64,000 bases of DNA. Origin: Butyrivibrio sp. FCS014. Its GTDB lineage: Bacteria > Bacillota > Clostridia > Lachnospirales > Lachnospiraceae. Position numbers and translations under genes: made by a program. Location: NCBI RefSeq assembly GCF_000526935.1, contig NZ_JAHA01000010.1, forward strand, positions 1 to 64,000, in the 5' to 3' direction. Positions 37,899-45,121 of the stretch are shown here, piece after piece. Position 1 is the first letter of the stretch, and each line of letters begins with the position of its first letter. The notes under the pieces were generated by a model. That model was not told the origin of the DNA. It ran no database searches and saw nothing but the letters and a program-made list of their open reading frames with translations.

Positions 37899-38073
37899 GG
37901 GAAGAAACCCTACTGATGTACAAATTTTCTCAATGTACACTCAAATTACAAACACCTAATCTTTTCCCTCTCCATATTCTTAATTACCATTCACACTTTT
38001 CAAGACAGCATTCTTGTCTATTCACTGACATTACAATGATTTGACTTTATAAATTGAAGTATAAATAACAATG

Positions 38074-38340
38074 ATTCAAGGCATAAGCGGTAATACGGCA
38101 CAGAAATCAGGTCTGAGATGTGCTATAAACTTGGAATAAAGGTATATTCGGCACAGAAAAAATGCAGAAAAAAATTATGCATGTGCCTAATTCAAGGCAT
38201 AAGCAGTAATGCAGCACAGGAATCACATCTGAGATGTGCCATAAACTTGGAATAAAGGTATATTCGGCACAAAAAAAGTGCGGAAATAAATTATGCATGT
38301 GCCTAATTCAAGGCATAAGCAGTAACGTAGCACAGAAAGA
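38074..38340. repeat. Tandem repeat, 116-bp unit, about 2.3 copies
   Basis: Units start at 38074, 38190 and 38306, each with ATTCAAGGCATAAGC; the first two run full length and share AAACTTGGAATAAAGGTATA and ATTATGCATGTGCCTAA, the third diverges after about 35 bases. Copies 1 and 2 carry C(A/G)(C/G)(A/T)TCTGAGATGTG-type palindromes, and one more CACATCTGAGATGTG lies at about 38403-38417. There are no coding frames of note. The gap from 37774 to 38613 holds only these repeats, the terminator and the inverted repeat at 38442. Confidence 0.75.
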
Positions 38341-38441
38341 TCCGGATTCTATGATTTTTATAAGCCACAAATTCAAATATCTGAGGATTTAGGCACACTA
38401 ATCACATCTGAGATGTGCCGGATTTTTACAAACAAATACGA

Positions 38442-38498
38442 TTAGGCTCACGCATGGCTAGCAAGCAGCCTCCTCAGGCAGATCATGCGTGAGCCTAA
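38442..38498. repeat. Perfect 15-bp inverted repeat
   Basis: TTAGGCTCACGCATG (38442-38456) and CATGCGTGAGCCTAA (38484-38498) are exact reverse complements around 27 bases. It lies 115 bases before the barnase start. No T-run follows, so it is more like a regulatory stem or a small mobile-element relic than a terminator. Confidence 0.65.
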
Positions 38499-38613
38499 CA
38501 CCTCATGGATAGTAACCAGTTATCATTTGCTAATCCCTCTCAAACCCTCCTCAATAATGTATAATTGGAATTAGCTGTAAACACAGACATCAGAATCAAT
38601 GGAGCTCGAAAAC

Positions 38614-39381
38614 ATGAAATACAATAAATCAAAACGCCGACAAAAGCCTTACATAGCACTTAAATCAGCTCTGCCAATCTTCATGGCACTGATCATGTTC
38701 ATAACCCTGGCAGGATGCGGCAAGGCTAAACCCGCCGCACCGATAGAACTGCCTGTTGCTGAAAGCAGCTTCACTGAAGCCCCCGCGAATAATGACACTC
38801 AATCACAGGAATCGCAAGAATCTGAGCAATCTGCCCAGCAGGAGTCTCAATCTGCCGACACACAAAGCACCTCAGCACAAGAATCTGCTGCAGACACAAC
38901 TCAGGCTGACCAGCAAGATGCATCGCAGGTGACGGAACAGGCCGCCGCACAAGATACCCAGCAAGCCTCTGCCCAGGAGACTCAGCAGAATGCCCAGAAC
39001 ACTACTCAGGACTCTCAGCAGCCCACCGCCACAGAGCCCCTGATTGACGAAGACGGCGTCTACACCACCAAGGAGGACGTTGCGCTCTACATCCACACCT
39101 ATGGCAAGCTTCCTTCCAACTTCATCACCAAGAAAGCCGCCAAAAAGCTTGGTTGGAGCGGAGGTTCCCTTGAGGACTATGCCCCTGGCAAATGCATCGG
39201 CGGCGACTACTTTGGAAATTACGAAGGCCTGCTGCCCGAGGACAAGGAATACCACGAATGCGACATCGACACCCTGGGCAAAAGCAAGCGCGGCGCCAAG
39301 CGCATAATCTACTCCGACGACGGCTACATCTACTACACCGGCGACCACTACGAGAGCTTCGAGCTGCTGTATGAACCGTAA
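38614..39381 (+). CDS. Lipoprotein-anchored barnase-type ribonuclease
   Basis: About 255 residues. The ATG at 38614 follows GGAG by 9 bases. The N-terminus has basic residues, a hydrophobic segment and a lipobox FITLAGCGK, so it should be lipid-anchored outside the membrane. A Gln/Ser/Glu/Ala-rich spacer (about residues 45-140) follows. The last 105 residues match barnase/binase: VALYIHTYGKLPSNFITKK, APGKCIGGDYFGN, EYHECDIDTLGKSKRGAKRIIYS and YYTGDHYESFELLYE, keeping the catalytic Glu, Arg and His. Barstar follows 99 bases downstream and would protect the cytoplasm. The linker plus lipobox is unlike the free secreted Bacillus enzyme. Confidence 0.9.
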   Translation: MKYNKSKRRQKPYIALKSALPIFMALIMFITLAGCGKAKPAAPIELPVAESSFTEAPANNDTQSQESQESEQSAQQESQSADTQSTSAQESAADTTQADQQDASQVTEQAAAQDTQQASAQETQQNAQNTTQDSQQPTATEPLIDEDGVYTTKEDVALYIHTYGKLPSNFITKKAAKKLGWSGGSLEDYAPGKCIGGDYFGNYEGLLPEDKEYHECDIDTLGKSKRGAKRIIYSDDGYIYYTGDHYESFELLYEP

Positions 39382-39480
39382 TCCACACCCACTCCGATAA
39401 TCACAGTACACACGGGGCCCGCTGCTATTACCTTCTTCAGAAATCGCAGCGCCAAATCACACCCACGAAAGGTTGACGAC

Positions 39481-39759
39481 ATGGAAAAAGTATTCTACAT
39501 AGATCTTAAAGACATCACCAATAAGAGCGAACTTCACCGGCTGCTCTCCCGGGAACTTCCGCTTCCCGACTACTACGGCAATAACCTGGATGCTCTCTAC
39601 GACGTTCTCACCGACAACGGCGATAGCTGGAATCTGATCTTCTACAATCAGCCCAAGTCTCCATCTGAGGAATTCGAGAAGTATCTAGGCAAACTAAGGA
39701 AGATGTGCGCCCGCGCCGCATCAGAATGCGACAATCTGCAAATACGATTCTTCCCGTAA
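39481..39759 (+). CDS. Barstar-family ribonuclease inhibitor
   Basis: 92-residue cytoplasmic inhibitor. It starts MEKVFYIDLKDITNKSELH and contains the barnase-binding segment ELPLPDYYGNNLDALYDVLTD, which includes the acidic residues that plug the barnase active site, then WNLIFYN. Length matches barstar (about 90). It has a good ribosome site (AAAGG, 8 bases). It forms a toxin-immunity pair with the upstream ribonuclease gene; pectinesterase begins 81 bases later on the same strand, so all three may be co-transcribed. Confidence 0.93.
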   Translation: MEKVFYIDLKDITNKSELHRLLSRELPLPDYYGNNLDALYDVLTDNGDSWNLIFYNQPKSPSEEFEKYLGKLRKMCARAASECDNLQIRFFP

Positions 39760-39839
39760 ACCCGGGGCGCGAGGCCAATGCGCCATTCCCCACGACGACC
39801 ACGAAACCAATCCACTATCCTATTAAGAGGGAAAAGAAA

Positions 39840-40901
39840 TTGAGTCTGACAATACACGTATCAAAAACCGACGGGGATTTTTCCACCATTCAGGAAGCCA
39901 TTAACGCTGTCCCCTACGAAGAAACCGCAACCATCCACATCTCGGAGGGCGTTTATAACGAGAAGATCTTTTGCGAGAAAAGAGCCATCACTTTAATCGG
40001 GGATGGAGTAGACAAGACAATTCTCTGCTTTGATGATTATGCCAACGAAGTTATGGAGGACGGCAGCAAGCGCGGAACCTTCAGAAGCTACACTGCATTC
40101 TTTGGCGGCGACAGAGTCCATATTAAAGATATGACCATAAGAAACGACGCCGGTGACGGCAGAGCCGTGGGCCAGGCTATTGCTGTTTATGCCGATGCCG
40201 ATATTTGTTTCTTTGAAAATGTGAAAATGACAGGATGCCAGGACACGCTGTTCTGCGCACCTCTTCCCAGACAGGAGCGAAAGAAAAACGGCTTCCTCGG
40301 CCCAAGAGTTATGACAGAAAGGCGACTCACCAGCCAGTACTATAAGAACTGCACCATAACCGGTGATGTGGACTTTATATTTGGCGGCGCTGACGCCGTA
40401 TTTGATGACTGCACCATCATCTGCAACGACAGAATGCATGTTGGTTTGACAGTGGCGGGAAGCTCGCCCGCAGGTTCCGCCACTCTCGATAAAGACCAGA
40501 TAGACACCAGGGAGCGCTTCATCAACGGCTACATTACCGCGGCCTGCGGCCTAAGCCGGGACCTCGGCTTTGTCTTCAGGAACTGCCGTATTGGCGGAGC
40601 TGAGGGATGCGAAGAAGGCTCAGTATTTCTGGGGCGTCCCTGGCGGGATGAGGCAAAGAGTGTTTTCTTACACTGCACTATGGACAAGACCATTGCTCCT
40701 GAGCGCTTCTCCGGCTGGGGCGGGATCACAGTGGATCAACCTGAGACCTTTTATGGGGAATTCGGAACGATTTTAGCCGGTCCCTCCATCATCTTCGCAG
40801 ATCTCTCCCAAAAGAACTCCTGGGTAAAGGATATCAGCGAGTCAGAGGCAGCCGCCATCAGCAGCCGCGCAGATTTGATTGTAAAAAGAATCTGCGGATG
40901 A
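39840..40901 (+). CDS. Pectinesterase (CE8), apparently cytoplasmic
   Basis: About 353 residues. TTG at 39840 is proposed as start (LSLTIHVSKTDGDFSTIQEA) because AGAGGG lies 8 bases before it; earlier codons in this frame overlap barstar and look non-coding. The right-handed beta-helix carries the pectin methylesterase motifs GQAIAVYAD, GCQDTLFC, GDVDFIFGGADAVFD and FLGRPWRD, so the catalytic Gln, two Asp and Arg are present. No signal peptide is visible, so it probably de-esterifies imported oligogalacturonides. It complements the surface CE8 module at 4321-11806. A terminator follows. Confidence 0.9.
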   Translation: MSLTIHVSKTDGDFSTIQEAINAVPYEETATIHISEGVYNEKIFCEKRAITLIGDGVDKTILCFDDYANEVMEDGSKRGTFRSYTAFFGGDRVHIKDMTIRNDAGDGRAVGQAIAVYADADICFFENVKMTGCQDTLFCAPLPRQERKKNGFLGPRVMTERRLTSQYYKNCTITGDVDFIFGGADAVFDDCTIICNDRMHVGLTVAGSSPAGSATLDKDQIDTRERFINGYITAACGLSRDLGFVFRNCRIGGAEGCEEGSVFLGRPWRDEAKSVFLHCTMDKTIAPERFSGWGGITVDQPETFYGEFGTILAGPSIIFADLSQKNSWVKDISESEAAAISSRADLIVKRICG

Positions 40902-40950
40902 GGCGCTCATAATAATCTTCAAACAGACGCAATGAATAGATTTGCAATAA

Positions 40951-41005
40951 AACAGGGACACTTCACACCGGCTCCGAAAGGCAGTCAGTATGAAATGTCC
41001 CTGTT
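40951..41005. terminator. Convergent (bidirectional) terminator
   Basis: AACAGGGACACTTCA pairs with TGAAATGTCCCTGTT (one mismatch) around a 25-base loop; GTTATTTT follows on the plus strand and TTTATTGC on the minus strand. It separates the convergent pectinesterase and permease genes. Confidence 0.8.
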
Positions 41006-41032
41006 GTTATTTTGCATCCAAATAAGTCAATC

Positions 41033-41095
41033 AGAACCGTCCCCGGTGACTTAGAACCGTCCCCGGTGGCTTTCCAATCAGAACCGTCCCCGGTG
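41033..41095. repeat. Three direct copies of a GC-rich 16-mer
   Basis: AGAACCGTCCCCGGTG occurs at 41033-41048, 41053-41068 and 41080-41095, followed by (G/A)CT each time. Similar CCGGGGACGGTTCT arrays are, from memory, scattered through clostridial intergenic regions. They sit just after the permease stop. Confidence 0.6.
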
Positions 41096-41109
41096 GCTCA
41101 GCCGATGTC

Positions 41110-42393
41110 TTACGCTCCTGAATACACAAGCCAGATGAACAGATATCCGACGCACACAGCAGTCAGTGTGAAGGGCACACCGATCTTCATGAAGTCACCG
41201 AAGGATACCTCGTAACCTTCTTTTCTGAGCATGCCCACACCGGCGATGTTGGCAGATGCGCCGATAGGTGTAAGGTTTCCGCCGAGGGTCGCACCGATCA
41301 GAAGACCGAAGTACAACAGCAGAGGACTTACATTCATAACAGCTGAAAGGCTGGCCAGAACCGGAAGCATCGTAGCAACGTAAGGAATGTTATCGATGAA
41401 GGCGGAGATCACAACCGAGCCGAATACGATAACTGTATACAGAAGGAATACATTTCCCTTTCCGGCGCTGGCAATGAAGTTAGCCAGATCATCGATGATG
41501 CCTACTTTAGTGATGCCTGCGATAACGCAGAACAGTCCGCCGAGAAGGAGCATTGTGTCATAGTCTATAGCCTTCAGAGAATGCCACATGCTGTCGGTTC
41601 CCTTTGAAAGGAAAATCTCCCAGACAATATTGATGATACCGCATACCATACAGATCACACCGTTGGTGATGTCGGGCTTCTCGGGAATAAAGGAAGCTGC
41701 GATGAGAAGTACCACATGCCCCAGCATCATGATGGTGGGAACATAGTCTGTAACTGTTGTCCTCTCGTCGGAGCTGACGGGCTCTTTGTCCTTGCGGAAC
41801 ATGATCATCATGATAGGCACTGTAGCGATAGCGCCAAGCTCAACCGCAAAGAAAATTCCGGGATGACCTTCCATCCAGAAGAAGTCATTGAAGTCCATCT
41901 TTGCTGCAGCTGCCAGCATGATTGAAGTGGTATCGCCTACCAGAGTAGCGGCGCCCTGAAGGTTTGAGGAAACCGCGATACAGATGATCATAGGTACAGG
42001 TGAGATCTTGAGCTTCTTGCAGATAGCCAGTCCCACAGGAGCAACCATCAGTACAGTTGCAACGTTGTCGATAAATGCTGAGATGAATCCGGAGAAAAGA
42101 GACATCAAAATGGTCACCCACAGTACGTTAGGCGCCAGGTCCAGCAGCATCTCCGCTATCCTGTTGGGCATCTTGGACTCGATGAAGTAATCCACGATGA
42201 CCATAGTACCGAAGATCATCATCAGTACGTTCCAGTCGATGGCCCCGAATACCTCATTAAGCGGAAGGATTCCCAGGATCACAAACACAGCCGCTGTGGA
42301 AAGCGCTACGATATGACGCCTCTTGGGCAGCGTGATCATGAGGATGTACATAAGTACAAATAAAATGATTGCGATGGTTTTCAGATTAAACAA
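41110..42393 (-). CDS. ArsB/NhaD/CitM-type permease under a Mn2+-type riboswitch
   Basis: Ion-transporter superfamily membrane protein of about 427 residues. TTG at 42393 (LFNLKTIAIILFVL) is proposed because AAGGAGG lies 6 bases upstream; longer in-frame starts overlap the riboswitch terminator. Around 11-12 hydrophobic segments form two repeated halves. Each half has the SxFxDN signature: SGFISAFIDNVATVLMVAP and SVVISAFIDNIPYVATMLP. Also seen are SNLQGAATLVGDTTSIM and LGGNLTPIGASANIAG. The relatives move arsenite, Na+/H+, citrate or other ions; the substrate cannot be told from sequence. The Mn2+-sensing leader suggests a role in manganese or related cation homeostasis, possibly export. Confidence 0.85.
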   Translation of the reverse strand: MFNLKTIAIILFVLMYILMITLPKRRHIVALSTAAVFVILGILPLNEVFGAIDWNVLMMIFGTMVIVDYFIESKMPNRIAEMLLDLAPNVLWVTILMSLFSGFISAFIDNVATVLMVAPVGLAICKKLKISPVPMIICIAVSSNLQGAATLVGDTTSIMLAAAAKMDFNDFFWMEGHPGIFFAVELGAIATVPIMMIMFRKDKEPVSSDERTTVTDYVPTIMMLGHVVLLIAASFIPEKPDITNGVICMVCGIINIVWEIFLSKGTDSMWHSLKAIDYDTMLLLGGLFCVIAGITKVGIIDDLANFIASAGKGNVFLLYTVIVFGSVVISAFIDNIPYVATMLPVLASLSAVMNVSPLLLYFGLLIGATLGGNLTPIGASANIAGVGMLRKEGYEVSFGDFMKIGVPFTLTAVCVGYLFIWLVYSGA

Positions 42394-42431
42394 TTTCTGC
42401 CTCCTTAAACGAAAATGAATCAATCGGCTAT

Positions 42432-42474
42432 AAAAAAAGACTCTTATCATAGCCAAAGCTACGATAAAAGTCTT
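42432..42474 (-). terminator. Riboswitch expression-platform terminator
   Basis: On the minus strand AAGACTTTTATCGTAGC pairs with GCTATGATAAGAGTCTT around TTTG, followed by a seven-T run. Its 5' arm contains CTTTTATC, which is also the 3' strand of the aptamer P1 stem, so the two folds exclude each other. Confidence 0.85.
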
Positions 42475-42581
42475 GCTGTCAGTCAATAACGATAACCTTA
42501 TGCCGGATTCGGATGCCCCAAAGCATCGTCCTGACGGATCCGACAGCCGACACAGATGTCAGCCAGCTACTCCCTTTTATC
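42463..42581 (-). promoter_or_regulatory. yybP-ykoY (manganese) riboswitch aptamer
   Basis: The leader shows the hallmarks of the yybP-ykoY family: GATAAAAG (42574-42581) pairs with CTTTTATC (42463-42470) as P1, the conserved loop GGGAGTAGC follows the first strand, and GCAAGAC precedes the second. Between lie helices around GTCGGCTGTCGGATCCG and a GCTTTGGGGCATCCG region. Ligand binding would hold P1 and block the overlapping terminator, so expression should rise with Mn2+. Recognised by eye; one G is missing from the usual GGGGAGTA. Confidence 0.78.
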
Positions 42582-42630
42582 AGGTGTCAAAATCAGAGTT
42601 ATTGCGACGCTCTGACCAATTTCTCCGTCT

Positions 42631-42659
42631 ATCTTAAGGGAGAATACGCATCTTGTCAA
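42631..42659 (-). promoter_or_regulatory. Promoter of the riboswitch-permease transcript
   Basis: Minus strand TTGACA (42654-42659), 17-base spacer, TAAGAT (42631-42636); the start of transcription would fall about 40 bases before the aptamer. Confidence 0.7.
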
Positions 42660-42745
42660 ATTTAAATTGCACACCATCGGCATGAATCTGCCGCCCGAAC
42701 AGAGTCGCTCCGACGCAAATGTCCGCGCCCGCGCGAACAGCCCCA

Positions 42746-44320
42746 TCACTTATACTTCACGCCTTCGCACACAAAACGCTCTACGCCCATCATCTCAGGC
42801 TCTTTATCCGCAGCTCCGATGATCTCCACGTTCCTGAGCACCAGCTCTTTTACATTCTCAGCATAGACACTGCGGCCGCTCATCTCGTCGAAGTTATCCA
42901 TCATGACAGGTCTCTCGGGCACTCGCTCCGCCTCAGGCAAAAATGTCGCCTTGATATTCTCAAACTCGAGCTTTCCAACCGGGCTCTCGGGAAGTCCCGC
43001 AGCGCAAAGCACGCAGGCACTAACTCCCTCGCAGGTAATATCTCGTCCCGTAATGGTTCCGATGGCAGGAGTCATCTCATCAACGGGAGCCGCCGCCCTG
43101 TTCTGCACGTAATCGCTGTGTCCGTCCGGATCGCAGAAATAGAACATATTCACGGTAAAGGGCATATGCACTCCGTTCATCTTAATCTTCTCAAAAAGGA
43201 TATCGTCAAGAACCGACCTCTCTCCGCGGCCTCTCCTGGTCTTGATCCTAAGTCCCCTGTCCGTGCCGTCAAAAATGCACTGGGAAACCCTCACATTCTT
43301 AACGCCGCCTGCAACCTCGGAACCCACAGTCACGCTGCCGTGCCCGCGCTCAAACCTGCAGTTGCGGATCACCACATCCTCAGTGACCTTGTGATGATTG
43401 AGACTCATGTAGTACTTGCCGCTCTTTATGGCCATGCAGTCATCCCCCACGGAAATGACACAGCCAAGCACCTTCACGCCCTTGCAGCTCTCGGGATCCA
43501 GCCCGTCGGTATTGGGTGAATCGGAAGGGTTATGTATATACAGATTCAAAAAAGACAGCTCCTCACAGTAGTAGGGATGCAGCGTCCAGCAAGGTGAATT
43601 CTGCACAGTAATCCCCTGCACCCTGACATTTCTGCACCTGCACAGGAACATCATGTTTGGCCTCCAGGCGATGCGTTTTTTCTTGGCGTCCTTCCACCAG
43701 TCGGAATTCTGCGCATTTCCGTCCAAAGTCCCCCCGCCGATGATATCAATATTCTCCGCATCAATGGCAGTGATCAGGGAAGCGAAATTGTCCAGAGGAT
43801 TGCCCTCCCAGCTTCCAAGATTGTACTCGTCCTTCTCATCGGTAGTCATGGTCATCCCGGGCAGGACCGGATAATGATTCCTGTCAGTATCTCCAAGGAT
43901 CACCGCACCCTCATCAAGCCACAGGGTCATGTCGCTCTTAAGGAAAAGAGGCGTCGAATAATAGGTACCCTTTGGCAGATAGACCGTACCATCCTTGGGG
44001 CAGGACAAAATAGCCGCCTGCAAAGCGGGTGTATCCAAAGCCTCTCCGTCGCCTTTGGCGCCAAAGGCCTTTACATTAAGGAGCACCGATTCATGCTTTG
44101 TGGTAAAAGACTTCTCGCATTCACCGTCTGCTGCCGCCACCCGTATCTTATATTCTCTGTCAGGCAAAAGACCTGTCACCGACACCACATTTCTGTCAGA
44201 GCGAAGTCTCTTTTCCCCGTCTATAAATACCTCGAAGGGCTCAGACTGCTGAAATATAGCCTCAGACTCCAGCTCGATGGTCACACTTCTGTTAAAGATT
44301 TCGATGATTTCAAAATTCAT
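42746..44320 (-). CDS. GH28 polygalacturonase, probably exo-acting
   Basis: About 524 residues. The ATG at 44320 (MNFEIIEIFNRS) has GGGGAGAA just upstream; a longer frame would start inside the preceding terminator hairpin. An N-terminal FN3-like domain (to about residue 80: SVTGLLPDREYKIRV) precedes the beta-helix beginning NVKAFGAKGDGEALDTPALQ. The four GH28 active-site motifs are present: SPNTDGLD, VGDDCMAIKSG, RGHGSVTVGSE and RIKTR. The FN3 plus helix arrangement and absence of a signal peptide suit a cytoplasmic exo-polygalacturonase. It completes the pectin-degrading set with CE8, GH105 and PL9. Confidence 0.92.
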   Translation of the reverse strand: MNFEIIEIFNRSVTIELESEAIFQQSEPFEVFIDGEKRLRSDRNVVSVTGLLPDREYKIRVAAADGECEKSFTTKHESVLLNVKAFGAKGDGEALDTPALQAAILSCPKDGTVYLPKGTYYSTPLFLKSDMTLWLDEGAVILGDTDRNHYPVLPGMTMTTDEKDEYNLGSWEGNPLDNFASLITAIDAENIDIIGGGTLDGNAQNSDWWKDAKKKRIAWRPNMMFLCRCRNVRVQGITVQNSPCWTLHPYYCEELSFLNLYIHNPSDSPNTDGLDPESCKGVKVLGCVISVGDDCMAIKSGKYYMSLNHHKVTEDVVIRNCRFERGHGSVTVGSEVAGGVKNVRVSQCIFDGTDRGLRIKTRRGRGERSVLDDILFEKIKMNGVHMPFTVNMFYFCDPDGHSDYVQNRAAAPVDEMTPAIGTITGRDITCEGVSACVLCAAGLPESPVGKLEFENIKATFLPEAERVPERPVMMDNFDEMSGRSVYAENVKELVLRNVEIIGAADKEPEMMGVERFVCEGVKYK

Positions 44321-44333
44321 GATACTTCTCCCC

Positions 44334-44379
44334 AAAAAATAACGGAACTTTGCTACATACATCATAGCATAGTTCCGTT
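44334..44379 (-). terminator. Terminator between the companion-family gene and GH28
   Basis: AACGGAACT and AGTTCCGTT pair, with an inner TGCTA/TAGCA stem around 9 bases; the minus strand continues with ATTTTTTGG. It terminates the 173-residue gene upstream and lies just before the GH28 start. Confidence 0.75.
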
Positions 44380-44471
44380 TTCATTCCTTGTTAATTCATG
44401 AAGTAAAACTGCCTTTTTCAGCCCAGTTTATCCGTAAGCGATCTGCTGTTAGGTGCTTGCGGCCCCGGCGC

Positions 44472-44993
44472 TCACTGAGTATTTATGGAAGCGTCCATGT
44501 ACTTGATAAGCTCCAGAGCACTTCTGAAATCCTTTTTCTCATTCCGTTCCCGGAAGATGACGTGTCCCTGCCAGGTAGCATCCTGTCTGTATACCACCTG
44601 GACCACAAAGGTGGCAAGCTTGCCCTTCTTGTTCTGGACGTTACGGACTCCGTTCATGTCCTGAATGATCTCAATGGGAAGTCTGTCATCGTCAGCCTTC
44701 AGAGGATGAACCTTGCGGGCGTTATCTCTGTTCTCTTTCTTAAAGAAACGCTCAGCCAGTCCTCTTTGGGGAAAATCCCACTGGTCCATGAGGTCTTCCA
44801 TCTTAACAAGAAAATCAGTGGCACTGGTGAAATCTACAGGGGCATCAGCATACTGATGATACAATAATCCCGAAAAATCCCCGTCCTGAACCTGCTCTAC
44901 ACAAACGCAGACCAGATTTTTTGCAAAAAGCATCTGCTTGGTTTCTGCCATTTTGTCTTTAGTTTTCCTTCTGAGAAAATAATCGATAATCAT
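44472..44993 (-). CDS. Two-copy member of the small TWQG/FRSALELI family
   Basis: 173 residues if begun at 44993; an ATG at 44951 (MAETKQMLFAKN) is also possible because TATAAT lies only about 6 bases before the first ATG. No signal peptide or membrane segment. The C-terminal domain (LATFVVQVVYRQDATWQG, FRSALELIKYMDAS) matches the two small proteins encoded before the adhesins. The N-terminal half has the same pattern in weaker form (VCVCVEQVQDGDFSGLLYH, DFTSATDFLVKMEDLMD), so the protein is probably an internal duplication. It lies just after the terminator of adhesin A. I do not recognise a named family. Function unknown. Confidence 0.7.
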   Translation of the reverse strand: MIIDYFLRRKTKDKMAETKQMLFAKNLVCVCVEQVQDGDFSGLLYHQYADAPVDFTSATDFLVKMEDLMDQWDFPQRGLAERFFKKENRDNARKVHPLKADDDRLPIEIIQDMNGVRNVQNKKGKLATFVVQVVYRQDATWQGHVIFRERNEKKDFRSALELIKYMDASINTQ

Positions 44994-45055
44994 ATTAAAT
45001 TATACCGCTATTTCATCCGTCAGTACAGTGCATTTTGCCTCGGGAAAAGAGAAAA

Positions 45056-45083
45056 CGGCTGACCGGTAAACACCGGCCAGCCG
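45056..45083 (-). terminator. Terminator of adhesin A
   Basis: CGGCTG.CCGG and CCGG.CAGCCG pair around about 6 bases; TTTTCTCTTTTCCC follows on the minus strand. The stem resembles those after adhesins B and C. Confidence 0.85.
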
Positions 45084-45121
45084 CCCTTTTATTACTTATT
45101 CAGTTTGAAGTTACCTGTGTA

